DNA from: Coriolopsis trogii | Taxonomy: Eukaryota > Basidiomycota > Agaricomycetes > Polyporales > Polyporaceae | Assembly: GCA_020543525.1 (NCBI GenBank) | Contig: JAHYIO010000003.1 | Span: forward strand, 1,612,001 to 1,676,000 | DNA length: 64,000 bases | Reading direction: 5' to 3' | In this document: positions 1 to 11,122 of the stretch, piece after piece | How the letters are laid out: every line of letters starts with the position of its first letter | Position numbering within the stretch: the stretch's first letter is position 1 | Notes under the pieces: generated by a model | The model's database searches: none | Told to the model about the DNA's origin: nothing | The model's input: the letters and a program-made list of their open reading frames with translations, nothing else | Program-made: the position numbers and the translations under genes

Positions 1-874
1 GCGTGCTTGCGCGGTGTATGCAGATCCCGAAGGGCCTGAGGATCCATTCATCATGTTTGTCCCCTTGAGCATAGCACCCTCGCTTGGCCGAGGCGGCTGA
101 ATGAAAGTGAGTCCAGAAGGTTATGACTGACGTGCATAAGACATACCGGTCCTCGTTCAAAGATGAGATGCGTCATGGCCGTCTCAGCAATGTGATAGAA
201 GAGTTCATCACATGCACGCTCGGGTGCAATTTCCCGTATGTGTGTTGCATTCATGTATCGCTTTTGACCAAAGTGCTTCAGTGACCCAAGCACACGAACG
301 TATGTGTTTTCCCTGGATCAATGTTGAATGGGCGCAGTCTGAACACGAAGCATGTTATTCACCTAATTTCCCGTTTTCCACTCTCGTCCTCGGCGTTGGG
401 ATCTACCCACTGTCGTGCCTCATACTTGGCAGTACCATCGTTCAATGCGTAGACGATGTTGGTGGTTTGTGGTTGTACCGAAAGCACTTGAGCGACAACC
501 ATCACCTGCATACGCGTCAGACACGGTAGGGGAGAACAGACACACTGAGCATACCTGACCAACTTCAACATCACCTATCTTCCATGGTGCATCCGAGTGC
601 TCTTGGGTGGCCTCGACCAATTGCTTGAGGGTTACAGACCGAATCGAGTGGGAGGTGGCAGCCTGGACCAGACGTTCGACCACAGACCAACGAGCATAGA
701 TGTGTACTCACACGCGCACTCCCACCTGGGCTCCCTCCACCACTCCCAAATGGTGAACCTTGCGACAAGTAGCCTCCTCCGCCTCCGCCGTAAAAGGGGT
801 TCTCACCAACTAGACGGAAACTATTAGGTGGAAAGGACACAGAAGAGACGAACCAGGATCTCACATCCGCTCAT
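1..874 (-). CDS. RFA2: Replication protein A 32 kDa subunit (RPA2/Rfa2), 3' end cut by window edge
   Basis: Middle subunit of the heterotrimeric single-strand DNA-binding complex RPA, acting in replication, repair and checkpoint signalling in the nucleus. The spliced product opens MSGFGENPFYGGGGGGY, the Gly-rich phosphorylated N-terminus typical of the family. It continues with the OB fold (SVTLKQLVEA, VMVVAQVLSVQPQTTNIVY, DGTAKYEARQWVDP) and then RVLGSLKHFGQKRYMNATHI and THLIFERGP. The start ATG (872-874) lies in a 10-nt first exon; the intron from 864 to 810 restores the frame. Further introns follow GGSAR, DVEVGQ, KREIR and ERGP. The C-terminal winged-helix domain, which binds repair partners, lies beyond position 1. 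An ACGCGT box sits about 130 bp upstream. Identity is secure; the micro-exon start is inferred from splice signals and the family N-terminus. Confidence 0.92.
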
Positions 875-1253
875 TATGAGGTTTACTTTCAGAAATGGTT
901 GGGATAAGATTGGGGAGGACAGTGAGCGAATCGAGAAGAGGATTGAATGCGTGGACCAGACGCGGTGCCGCGTGTCGCGAATATTATGCGTGACCGTGAC
1001 GCGACGCGTCTTGAGTCAGTAACGCGACCGTCACAGAACAAGCGAGGTTCAAGCGAAATCGATGAGATTCATGAGAAGACATCTCATCGTCGCGTGCAAC
1101 TATGTAGAGCGATGGGATGTATATATATATATGACTAGGTCTAAGGATATAATATACTGATGCATGTTTGTTGTGTTGAGTGGTGATGTGCAATGTCGTG
1201 TGGGTCATGTCTACAAGTCGTGACTAGTCCTCTCCAGCTCCCGGATCGCAACT
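875..1253. promoter_or_regulatory. Intergenic region with RFA2 promoter and MCB-type box
   Basis: This gap separates the RFA2 start (874) from the NAA25 stop (1254). An ACGCGT core at 1004-1009 lies in a GACGCGACGCGTC context, with another ACGCG at 1022-1026. ACGCGT is the MBF/MCB element of G1/S genes in yeasts; its use here is inferred. A short (TA)n run lies near 1118-1131. No gene is visible. Confidence 0.45.
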
Positions 1254-4200
1254 TCACGCATGGGTCTTGCACACTTTGGCCATGCCCTTGCCAAACCCTT
1301 CATACATCTGCTTACGCGCATCCGTAATCTTCTTCGCCACGTTGAGGACGAAGTCATGGTCAAGCTATCGGAATAAGAGATCAATACGTGGCACACATCG
1401 TCTAGAACCCAAATGCATACCCCGGATTCGTGGATGATGGGCTTGCAAACGTCGACGACTGCTTTCCTAGCTTCCGCTGTTCCTTCAGACTCTGCGCGGC
1501 TGACGAGAGCTGACGAAATCTCCGTCAACACGGCGGCGGCCTTCTGACGGATCTCCTTGATATGCTGGGGGAGCTACAGCATATGCCTTCATAAATGACG
1601 GGATATGGCTCGAGTGGTCTCATGCACTTACTCCGCTGAACTTGTTCTGCTTCACAACTGAAGGTGACTTGAACCTGTTCGTCTCAACAGCGAAAAGCAG
1701 GAACGCCTGTGAGAGCATGAGCTGCGTGCTACGAAGAGCAAAACAAGCACTCACCTCCTGGGTGAGAGAGACAACATGCAGGAGCTCGAACGGCAAGGAC
1801 TTGGTTTCCAATAGTGATTTCGCCCGTTGTAAGAGATCTGCAAGTGTACGTTTAGTATGCAACATAAACCCGGTATCAACTCATGGACTTGCCGTCGAAG
1901 TGCTTCGAGATGGCAGCCGGCGGCTCCACGACTATTGGTGGCTCTTCGTCCTTTTTCGCACTACCATTCGCATCCAGAGGAATGTCCAAACCCTTAAGCG
2001 TATGACCGGTCTTCTGCTCGGTCAGTTTGGCAGCCTCGGCAAGGACCGCAGATGGAGGTGGACGAGCGTAGTCATGGTAAGGTGTCAGCCAATCTGACAA
2101 CGCAGTTGCAAAGTCATAGAACCGGGCTTCGTCCGGTGAGAGCTCATCAATCTCCTCCTGTTTCCTCGTTGCTAGCCGCTCCTTGAGGGGAAGCTTCGTC
2201 TCGGGATAGTGACTTGGCTTGGGCCGGTCACCAATGAGAAGCTTATCCTCCACCGAATCGTCCAGATCGCTTGCAAGTTGGAATGCCTTGATGTACACCT
2301 TCAGGAACACCCAAAGCCAGCCAAGCTATGGCACAAGGCGCGTCAACGGATTTCTATTTCTCGCTTTCTCAAATGTTGACACTCACTCCTGGCGTCTTCT
2401 CCAGGTATTGCGTCTGCATGTTGAACGTCGGAACGATACGTGGCTGGTAGTTGGCAAGGATGCTGAAGTCACGGTTATCATGGTGCACTAGAGAATCTAA
2501 TCGGTGAGAACTTCGTATTAAGCTACCCGGAGGCACTTGTATGTGTACGCACGACGGTCGAAGATGAACTTTAGCTCAATAAGCTCCATATCGACGAGCT
2601 CTGAGTTGATGGCTTCGTGAGCGACGCGCATACGAACGTGTTCCATCTTGGTCAAGTCGCGTTGCAACGAATTATCAAGACAGTCTTCGAAAAGAATGAA
2701 GTCAGGGATCTGTAAACAATCAGTTCGGCGAAAGGTATGTAGTTGTAATCGAGTGCTACGAACCTGGGAGTACTTCTCGCCGCCAAATGCACGGACGACG
2801 AATTCGGCTGTCTGGTCGTGATGTCCATGATCATGCAAACGGTCTTTGATGCGATACGTTGACATACCTCTTCAGAATTCGACAGGTATATCCGACTCGA
2901 CTCAAGGCACTCGGTCGAGTAGGTAATATCACCAGTTGCGGCTAGTGAGAATGTCGACGCTCGCGACAAGAGGAAGTGTGATAGAGTGTCGTTCTGAACC
3001 TGTTTCACGTTGATATTCCTGTAGTGCTCCAGTGCCAAAGAGGGAGCACCTAGTAGGCGATAGATGCGGATTAAGTGCAAGCGGATCTGGTATGACATCT
3101 TGCTCTTCGTGACAGCGTACTCTAGCAGAGCAGCTGCATTGTACAGGAAATCTTCGTCCTGTGTACGCTCCCATATGTTCACGAATGCCTGAGCCGCAAG
3201 GATAGCAAGATCGTCTGCGGGCTGTAGCTCCCACGATGGCAGCTCATGGCCCAGTTTTAGGCCCTCCAGGTAGGCATCCAAGCACTGTACTGCGCGCTGG
3301 GTTTCAGCTTCCGGTGTGAGTTGTGACTGAGTGAGATTGTAGCGAAGGAGCTTTTGCGCATTGATGAAACGCCACAAGTCTGGTACAGAGGTCTAATCGT
3401 GATGTCAGGACTGGGTCATGATGCAACGGTGCATTGCTTACTGATGCCGCCGTTTGCTTTTCTAAGACAGATGTCCATGTCGCAAGGTCGTCACCCTCAA
3501 GTTCGATATACGGCTTGAGGTCTTCGTAGCAACATGCCTTACCACCGAAATGCTGGAAGTAGCTTTCCAACAGTGACGTCAATACAGTCGAGTCTGTAGC
3601 AGCACGTCAGTGAATATGGTCGAACTCAAGTGCACAATGAGCGTACCCGTTGCCAGTCCATGAGCCCTTGAACGCTTCTCGAGCTCCAAGAGACCGAGGT
3701 GTCCTGATCTGTCTTTGATCCCGTCCTCCTCGACGACCTTCCCAAGGAAGTCCCGCGTTCGCTTGATATGCTCAGAACAGGCGCTCTTTGCCGCTTCGTC
3801 CGCGCCCTCCGCTGTGACATCCGCGAATGTCGCGTCTAGTACCGAGAGGAACTCGACCCAATTCCGATCCCTCCAGACGCCAACAGATAACACTGACTTC
3901 AGCACGCACATGCGTGAAGCACAGCCCTTGAACCACTCACTTCGCTTCGAGGATGCGCTTCTCGGCGCGCTCGCCAGCCTCCTTAGTCAAGCCCTTCAAC
4001 TTCCATATTTCTCGCCGCAATTCCTCGCATACAAGAGTGCCCGAGCACACGATCCTACCTGTCTCACTTTCGACCATCTCATAGGCCTCGTCATATAGTC
4101 CCAGTTCCTTGAGAACTGTGACATGTAGGTGGAAACGGTCGGCGTTGTAGTATGATGGGGTACTTGACTGGGACACGAGGCGATGTGCGAGCTTGAACAG

Positions 4201-4979
4201 CACAGTACGTAGAGCCTCTGGGGTAGTAGGATCGTGTGCCTGCCAGCTTTTGTGAGCGGACTAACTACCTAACGAGGCGAGTGACGAACGAACGAACCTG
4301 AAGGAGAGCACTCATGACACTCCAGTAGAGGTAGTTGTCTTCCTGGAATTGCTTGTGCATTTTGGTGGCAATCTATTATACGTCCAGTCTCCGAGAGGTT
4401 CGGAATGACGCACAGGAACGAACCTGTTGTGCTGCCTTCCAGTTCCCTATCCTCACATTCGCGAAGAACGTTTGCGTGCCCAGCTCTTCGTTCGCAGGTT
4501 GCTGCTTGTATGCATCTTCATACATGGTGACCATGTCCATGTCTGGATATGCAGGTGTCATGACATTGTGTCGGTAACGGACGGAGATCGTACGCACGAC
4601 GACCAAGTCCTCGGAGAACATGCATCATTGCTGTCAATGTCGGATCGTCCACCGGTTTGGCAAGGAGGACTTCATCACACAGAAGGAGAGCTTCTTCAAC
4701 CTTCTGAGAGCGTACGAGGGCTAATGCCTTCAGAGCCTGTGACATGGACATATGGGAGGTATGGTCACAGCGTGTAGCCTCATAGAGTCAATGCGCACCT
4801 TGACGAGATGGTTGTTAGGCTGTTTTTTGAGGATCTTGTTGCATGCTAGAATCGCGGACTTGTTTGAGTTCGTGTCCAAGGCCTCTGTGGCATACGTGGA
4901 CAAGCGCGGAGGTCAGTAGACGACCAGCGTAGAGGTGCACTTGGAACGAACCGTAGATGGGACGAATTTGGCGGTCCAT
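1254..4979 (-). CDS. NAA25: NatB N-terminal acetyltransferase auxiliary subunit (NAA25/Mdm20)
   Basis: Large non-catalytic TPR-type subunit of NatB. It anchors the catalytic subunit Naa20 to the ribosome for co-translational acetylation of Met-Asp/Glu/Asn/Gln N-termini, and in yeast it is needed for actin and mitochondrial inheritance. The spliced N-terminus is MDRQIRPIYEALDTNSNKSA, then CNKILKKQPNNHLVK, KALALVRSQKVEEALLLCDE, MMHVLRGLG, VTMYEDAYKQQPANEELG and FFANVRIGNWKAAQQ, matching the family block by block. Later blocks include SYYNADRFHLHVTVLKELGL, LESYFQHFGGKACCYEDLKP and the helical LRYNLTQSQLTPEAETQ section. The C-terminus is GFGKGMAKVCKTHA. The gene has about a dozen short introns and a product of very roughly 1,000 residues, normal for the family. 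The start is the conserved MDRQIRP. A GC-box palindrome lies just upstream. Confidence 0.9.
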
Positions 4980-5383
4980 GAGCAAGAATGAAGGGTGGCA
5001 GAGACGCAAGGAGTCGAAAGGACGAGCGAGGGCGAGAAGTAGACTGCACAACGACACTGACCGTGCAATGACACGAACGCGTTTCCCAAATTTTGGGCAA
5101 CGCGTCGGGAGACGCCTATAGACTATTAGGCGTTGGTCACGGGCACGGTCTGTTCCTCCGTCCTCTTCCGAGGGCGAGCCGTGGACAGCGTCCGTGCACT
5201 TTCCTTCAGCCTCTCGTCATCCGATACTCGAAAGCCGTTCTACACTCGGCCATCCGACGGGGACGCGACAAACCAAGGGAGAAGCATTGCAGTCGCGACT
5301 TACGAGGTACGTCATACGTATGCAGATCCAATCAAGCAAACCTTGGCGAACTCATCAAAACACTGTCGTAGTGACTTGGAATC
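4980..5383. promoter_or_regulatory. Divergent promoter between NAA25 and NCE101 with a 29-bp near-perfect palindrome
   Basis: The 404-bp spacer between two divergently transcribed genes holds an inverted repeat at 5077-5105. The left arm ACGCGTTTCCCAAA and the right arm TTTGGGCAACGCGT are separated by one base and match at 13 of 14 positions. Each arm ends in an ACGCGT box. It lies about 100-125 bp upstream of the NAA25 ATG. No coding signal is apparent in the spacer. Confidence 0.5.
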
Positions 5384-5697
5384 ATGCCTCCTCCATTGCT
5401 CTCAAGGTAAGCGATGTACCACATCAACTTGAACAACCTCCTACTTCTCATATACAACACAGAACCCTAGACCCTGTGCTAGGTGTCTTCACGGGAATGT
5501 TTGCGTATTACCTATACGAAGTACACCCACGAACGGCAATGCCCCAAGACTTGAGACTCATATCTCTCTTGAAATGGAAGCGGGAAAAGTGGCAACAGGA
5601 GCGCGAGCAAAAGTTGCTAGCAACGGGAGAGGAGACTATCGACTGGCAGGCACTTGCAGCAGAGGATTCGGACACCAACAAGAGCCCGCAGAATTGA
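5384..5697 (+). CDS. NCE101: Non-classical export protein NCE101-like small membrane protein
   Basis: Small single-pass membrane protein of about 85 residues. Exon 1 (5384-5406) encodes MPPPLLSR and exon 2 (5463-5697) continues TLDPVLGVFTGMFAYYLYE then VHPRTAMP. This matches the fungal NCE101 pattern of a short start, a (L/D)DPVFG box, a hydrophobic helix and an HPRTA-type turn. A basic/acidic tail (KWKREKWQQEREQ) follows, longer than in yeast Nce102/101-type proteins. In yeast NCE101 is linked to leaderless protein secretion; here the role rests on similarity alone. The intron is 56 nt with GTAAGC donor and CACAG acceptor. Confidence 0.8.
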
Positions 5698-6178
5698 CAT
5701 ACCTACAGGACACTTCTTGACAGACCGCCGGGTTGGCGACATTCAACCATATCATACATAGACAACTCACGAAACATTGACCTAGGCTCGTCAGAAATTT
5801 CCACAACCCATCCCATCCCATGGGGATCACGGATAATTCGTCGAGGGAGAGGTTCCCGTTGTCACATGGTGAAAATGGCGGCATCATTAAGTCTTCAGCG
5901 CATTGTAGTACGAGGTTGGGATGCAAAATACAACCGGTTGGAATGACACCCATCCAGAGACAACAACGGCTTCAAGGTCGGGAACTGAGAAACAGCACTA
6001 AGAGATCGGAGAGCCATAGAAAGAAGAAAGGCGCTGAGAGCACCACGGTAGACGCCTTCTTGATTGTGGGAAAGTCTGTCGCCGGAACTGTACAGTACCA
6101 GATCAGCCACCCAGCAGGCTTCAGCACGCGTCTCTGTAACACCCGAAGGCCAAAGCCCGTCGTTCCTCAAGACTCCAA
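5698..6178. other. Intergenic spacer and RPL7 promoter
   Basis: The 481 bp between NCE101 and RPL7 contain overlapping ORFs on both strands with no recognisable protein sequence. I read them as chance. The region presumably includes the ribosomal-protein promoter. No clear TATA box was seen. Confidence 0.5.
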
Positions 6179-7373
6179 ATGGCCCCCTCAACTACGTGCG
6201 TCAGGATTGCTATAGTAATGTAGACGTCCATGCTGACTGTCCGTCGTTCATAGTGTCCCGACCGTCTCGGTCAGTTTGTCCTGGGAATCCGTATAGAACC
6301 ACGGTCTGACGCAGTGATACAGGACGTCGAAGTCCCGGAGACTCTCCTCAAGAAGCGCAAGCAGAACGAAAAGGCCCGTGAGGAGCGACTGGCAGCCGCT
6401 GTCGCGGCGCGCAAGGTGAGTTGCGATATACTCTTATACGTTTCAACATCTCTTTCTTTTACTTCATGATGCATACCACAACTCTTGGCTAGTTTTCACT
6501 ATGTTGCCGGAAACAACCATCTTTCGGGACTGATTCTTCATCTGCTCTTCGTCGTATCTGATACATGACATCAATTTAACTAAACGACTGCAGGCTGCAA
6601 GGGCCAAGCGCAGGGTGATCTTCAAGCGCGCGGAGTCGTATGTCAAGGAGTACCTCAGCAAGGAGAAGGAGGAGATTCGCTTGAAGCGGGCTGCGCGTAC
6701 GGCCGGTGACTTCTATGTTCCTGCACAAGCCAAGGTTTACTTTGTTGTTCGCATCCGGGGGTAAGTGATCAAGTCACGTTCCCATAGTGCATCACCAACG
6801 TACCATCCTAGTATCAACAACATCGCCCCCAAGCCCCGCAAAATCCTCCAGCTCTTGCGTCTCCTCCAGATCAACAACGGTGTATTCGTCAAGGTGACCA
6901 AGGCGACCGAGCAGATGCTCCGTCTTGTTGAGCCTTACGTCACCTACGGGTATGTCCCATAACAATCATTGGAAGCCGTATCTCATTGCAAGCACTAGTG
7001 AACCTAACCTCAAGTCCGTGCGCGAACTCATCTACAAGCGCGGTTACGGCAAGGTTAACAAGCAGCGTATCCCCCTCTCCAACAACGCCGTCATTGAGGA
7101 GGCCCTTGGAAAGTACGATATCCTTTCCGTGGAGGATCTCGTGCATGAGATCTTCACTGCTGGCCCCAACTTCAAGCAGGTGTGTTATCTAGAACACCCT
7201 AGGCATCGACACATTAACTGACGGTTCTTCAGGCGGCGAACTTCCTGTGGCCATTCAAGCTCTCGAACCCTACTGGTGGCTGGAGGACACGGAAGTTCAA
7301 GCATTTCGTCCAGGGCGGCGACTTCGGCGACCGGGAGACGAACATCAACAAGCTCATCCGCCAGATGAACTAA
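6179..7373 (+). CDS. RPL7: 60S ribosomal protein uL30 (RPL7)
   Basis: Component of the large cytosolic ribosomal subunit. The splice path is ATG at 6179 (exon to 6195), a 16-nt micro-exon reading TVPTVS, then [13 protein letters not shown] and [13 protein letters not shown]. Later exons give [88 protein letters not shown] and finally [15 protein letters not shown]. These are the canonical uL30 blocks over the full normal length of about 245-250 residues. Five of the six introns are about 50-60 nt. The second long-exon intron (6416-6593, about 178 nt) is much longer and appears to host a C/D snoRNA. The micro-exon start is inferred from frame and splice consensus. Confidence 0.93.
6461..6566 (+). 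ncRNA. Intronic C/D box snoRNA (snR39/snR39b/snR59-like) in RPL7
   Basis: Lies inside the long RPL7 intron. Box C-like ATGATGC is at 6466-6472 (6 of 7 to RUGAUGA). CTGA is at 6530-6533 (D' or D) and again at 6558-6561 (D). The 13 bases at 6516-6528, ACCATCTTTCGGG, end one base before the first CTGA. They are perfectly complementary to CCCGAAAGATGGT, a universally conserved stretch of 25S/28S rRNA. The box D plus five rule points to the G of CCCG. In budding yeast the RPL7 introns carry snR39/snR59, which guide methylation in this same rRNA segment (Am807), and snR39b guides Gm805. No good terminal stem is visible, so the ends are approximate. Confidence 0.68.
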
Positions 7374-7810
7374 GATCTTTGCCGGGGGCTTTCATTTCAC
7401 GTCAGTTGAGGTCGTGGACGAGCATGTATATGAGGGAGTATGACTGGCATGCCTTCTTCCATTGCGACGACTATTATCACCTACCTTGTATGCCATTATG
7501 TTCACTCCATACATCAAAATCTGCATATCTCGAGGAAGTAGTCGCGGGTGTAGTTTGCTACTCTGTCTCGATGGTTGTACTACCTTATAATCATCGATGC
7601 TGCTTGACGTCGCTGGCGCTAGCGTAGGAGAACGAGCGATTGATGCTCTACAAGCGCCAAGAGATGACGAGTTCTCTCCACGCCGACTACGAATGTGACC
7701 AGCTTGCTCTTGGGCTAGCACTTCATTCAGCCATGTACATCCTACGCATACCGCCAAACCGACTCCATTGTGCAACTTGACGAACTTGAGTACATCGACT
7801 TCTAACCGCA
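7374..7810. other. Intergenic spacer
   Basis: This 437-bp gap between the RPL7 stop and the first exon of the next gene holds the RPL7 3' UTR and the next promoter. A long minus-strand reading frame crosses it (7392-7931) but has no recognisable protein pattern, so it was not called. Confidence 0.4.
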
Positions 7811-9247
7811 ATGTTTCGAACGCGCAAAGATACGGATGCTCAGCCAAATCCCGCCTCGCGGGAGGTGAACAATCTTCTGCATACCCTCCGGTGAGTAAGT
7901 TCCAGTCCTTGCGTACCATCGAAGGATTCAAACCGACCGTACACCATGAGTAGAGGAGAACAGTTCAGGCATACTCAGAATGTCCGGAGGTCGAGGGCGC
8001 ATCTTGCAGCCCTCGCATCGCGAACGTACAACGACCCATCGCTTCCATTCTCCGACATCTACAAGTTTGCACATTCTGCCGTCGGGGAGCATACCGAAGA
8101 CCAGGACCCACCGCGCCCAGCCTTACCCGTGATCCTCGACGGTGTGCTGCAATATGACTATCCGCGCGGCGCTGTCCCGGGTCCGCCGATACCGACCAGT
8201 TGGGGAAACCTCTTCCGACACGACCCCCGCCGTGATAGGAATACTACCAACTTCCGTCGGGAGGCTCTTGCGCTTGTGTTTTCCCATACCTCATGGAGCT
8301 TTGGTTCGAGCGACGTGCCGCGGCTTGTACTGAGAACCAGCCAGGGCATTGTGGAGACATATGCTACCCCTCCATCCATCCCGCCGCTCACGCAGATCTG
8401 CCTGCGCGTCATCCTTGGTCTGGTCCCTGATGCGGAAAGCTTTCGAGAGGACCTCCTTCCGCTGCTACCTCCACACTTCTACAGAGACGTCCTGAGGTAT
8501 ACTGCCGTCCACGATCCGCTTCCTGACGCCAAGCTATACGCGCTGTACGAGCAGGAGAGCCATGTAGATGGCGAGCTCATCGTTGTGGGTCCACAGGCAA
8601 CGGTCCAACGGGACGTGCTAGTGAACTTCTCTCTGACTTCAACCTCACATCGGGAAGGTGGGGATGAAGAGACTGAAGATAGAGGGGAGGGCCCGTCATC
8701 CCAATATATTAGCGACGCCGCCTCACGACAGACAGGGGAAGCACACAGTGACGATGAAGACGAGCAGAGGGACGGGGACTCATGGGAGGCAGCGTCCTCG
8801 TCATCCCGAGACTTTCCGCCACCCCTACACACACTTGTGGTGCTCAACGCTCCGGTGTCGGCTCAGAAACTCTTTCTCTTCCCGGTCACACTGACATGCC
8901 TTGCGCTGCTCGCGCTACCGGATCAGTCCCCGGTCCATCGGCTGCCCCAGATTTGCCCTCTCTTGGAGGTCCTCGACTTGTCGTATAACCCGTGGTTGAA
9001 CGATCCGCCGGGTGGGAAAGGCGTAGCGAACACCGAGAGCGTCCTGGACCGAATAGAATGGGGCAAATGGGCGAGGCTCAGAATCCTAGGTCTGAGAGGA
9101 TGTAACGTGCCGGGGAGTGTGGTGGCTCGGGTCAATAGAGGGAGGAGCTTAGAAGACGTGGAGGTGATAGGCGTAGTCGACCCCGTACCTAGCATGAGTA
9201 TGAGTGTCGTAGAGGGGATGATGGAGAGCCTCCGGCTGTCTGACTGA
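7811..9247 (+). CDS. Conserved unknown protein with C-terminal leucine-rich-repeat-like segment
   Basis: Two exons are proposed. Exon 1 (7811-7890) encodes MFRTRKDTDAQPNPASREVN and a short LLHTLR tail. Exon 2 (7951-9247) carries the rest, for a product of 458 residues in a single long frame. A simpler model starts at the ATG at 7946 and gives 433 residues. The middle has a hydrophobic helical region (LTQICLRVILGLVP) and an acidic Ser-rich linker (residues near 265-300). The C-terminus reads LLEVLDLSYNPWL and LRILGLRGCNVPGSV, which resembles two or three LRRs of the type used for protein binding. I do not recognise the family and assign no function. It converges on the LisH-CTLH gene. Confidence 0.75.
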
Positions 9248-10726
9248 GATGTTCATCGTGAATGTACGAGGGGAATGATACACGTCAGCAAATGAACTAT
9301 AATACACGACCTCTCCGTGCCCGATGTGAAGATACCTAGTGATGTACAGTGAGTCCCTCCAGTAAAGTCCGTGACGGACGTCATCGCCGTTGCTAACGAC
9401 GCTCTTGCGACTCGACAAAGAGGTGGAGATCAAAGGGCGGGATGATCTGCCGGGCAGCGACAGATGAGCATGCTGGATGGCTGAACGAAAGGTGCGCTGT
9501 AGACTTGCCTCATCCGTGTCCTTCTCTGCTGTAGCTTTCTTGGTAGAAGGAATGGCATTCTCAAGACTACCAGAGTCCTTGGACGCAGCTGGTTGCGCGT
9601 CTTCTGACTGACTTGTGGTAGGAGGCAGAGACGCACCGGCGGGCCATGTACTCCGCGACGGAACCTTGACCTTCTGCTCATGCATCATGCCCCAGACCGT
9701 GGAGGTATATCGGGTGTAGAGCTCGATGCGAGAAATGACGGGTCGCTTAGCTCGATCTACGTTTGTTGTCTGTGTGAGTATAATGGTAGCTGCACATAGA
9801 CAGCCACAGTAGCAGGGACACACTCACACAAGATCGCACTATCGATCTGGTCGGCGACGGCTTCGCGTCGTTGCTGCGTCATGTAGATCACTAGCGGACT
9901 TCGTTCGGGCACCTTGTATGCAAGCAGGCCGCCGACATGACCGAGCTCAGCTAGGTATTGTGCGCGGTCGTCCGGGCTGGTCAACTGGTTCGCTTGGGAG
10001 TACAGCCCTTGCGCGCGGTGGAGCAGCTCCGCACTAGCGGCTTCTAGGTCGTCTTCCGACATGTCGGCGTCTTCGTCGTCGGTATTGGATTGTCTGATGG
10101 TGGACAGGAGTGGCGGATGGGTAAGCGGCGTCTTGGAGCCCGGAGGGTAGTACAGAAGGGGTTTCGTGCGGGCGGCTTCAACAAATGCTTGGATGCGGAG
10201 GTTGAGGGCAAGATGGGCTGGGTTTACAGAGGTAGAAGGGAGGTACTCCAGCTTGGAAGATGAGGATGTGTCCACGGTATCCTCAGAGAGTACTGCGGGG
10301 AAGTGCTTGTTCAGCAGTGCGGTCGCCTCGTCAATCCTGCCTGTCAAGATGCAGGTTCGTATCTCTGGCCGAGTATGAGCACTGACAGAAACCACGAGCT
10401 GATGATAGTGTGCCGGCACACCTTTCCGTAGTTCACCCATGACGAGTCTCTCTTCCAGATCGCCCAAGTCGGCGGGCGTTTCCTTTTCAGGAGAGTGCAT
10501 GAGTTCGTCGCCGTCCGCATCGACATGTTTCGGGTCGCTTTCCCGTACAAACGCACGGGCAGCGTTGGTGTAACAGTTGTGTACGATGAAGTCTAGGACA
10601 AGATCTCTCTATGCACAAGCCGGTGTTGGCGGCGGACATGACTGCCCAATACGATGGACTCACCAGCTCTTGCGGCGCCGGGTTGAGTAGTCTCGCGCTC
10701 CGGGAGGACGATGCTTTGTTTGACAT
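9149..10726 (-). CDS. LisH-CTLH-CRA domain protein (GID8/RanBPM-like)
   Basis: Proteins of this type form the GID/CTLH E3 ubiquitin ligase scaffold, or act as Ran-binding microtubule-associated factors. The spliced N-terminus is MSNKASSSRSARLLNPAPQE followed by a LisH motif (LRDLVLDFIVHNCYTNAARA). Next come a CTLH motif (RKEIRTCILTGRIDEATALL) and a CRA region ending SAILYRAKRPVISRIELYTR. Introns are placed after PQEL, after ELRK and after SAIL so that the family pattern is restored. Then comes a low-complexity tail (VKVPSRSTWPAG onward) not present in yeast Gid8. The 3' end is uncertain: the open frame runs to 9149 and would overlap the convergent neighbour's last 99 coding bases, so a terminal intron or earlier stop may have been missed. 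Confidence 0.8.
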
Positions 10727-11122
10727 GATCTGGAACAAGACCCGGAGAGGCGTGTCTGAGGTGTGGGGCCTCCGGAGCTCAACGGGTCGGGGGGGCGCGT
10801 GAGCGGTTGCTTGCAAACTCGAGCCTCTCGGACTTGAATATTCAGATGCTACAGGCACGAAGGATAGATGATGGTTGGCCAAGTAGGTCAAATCACAGAA
10901 TGCAAGTGGCCGCCGTGTGGATGATGGGGGGAGGCGTCGAAATCCCAAAAGGGCAGTGCTCGGGCGGGAAGGGGGAGAGCGTGCTGAGTTGCGCCGACGG
11001 AGCGGGCGGGAGAGCGCGCCAAGATAGCACTCCTTCTCGTCCCTGACGCTCTCTATCTCTCCTCCTCCCACTTCCACGTCGCACCCCTCGCGTCGCTCTC
11101 GATACTGCATGTAACAGTGCCC
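10727..11122. other. Divergent promoter region
   Basis: About 400 bp lie between the LisH-CTLH gene (minus) and the PQ-loop transporter gene (plus). The region is GC-rich with purine-rich runs. ORFs here look like chance reading frames. No recognised motif cluster was seen. Confidence 0.4.

Noticed and set aside
1118..1131. Short TA run as a promoter TATA element or microsatellite
   Set aside because: It is only about seven dinucleotides, about 240 bp upstream of RFA2 and beyond the MCB box. Nothing else supports a role.
5820..6215. 131-codon plus-strand ORF upstream of RPL7
   Set aside because: It has no recognisable sequence and overlaps the RPL7 start in another frame. It sits where the promoter is expected.
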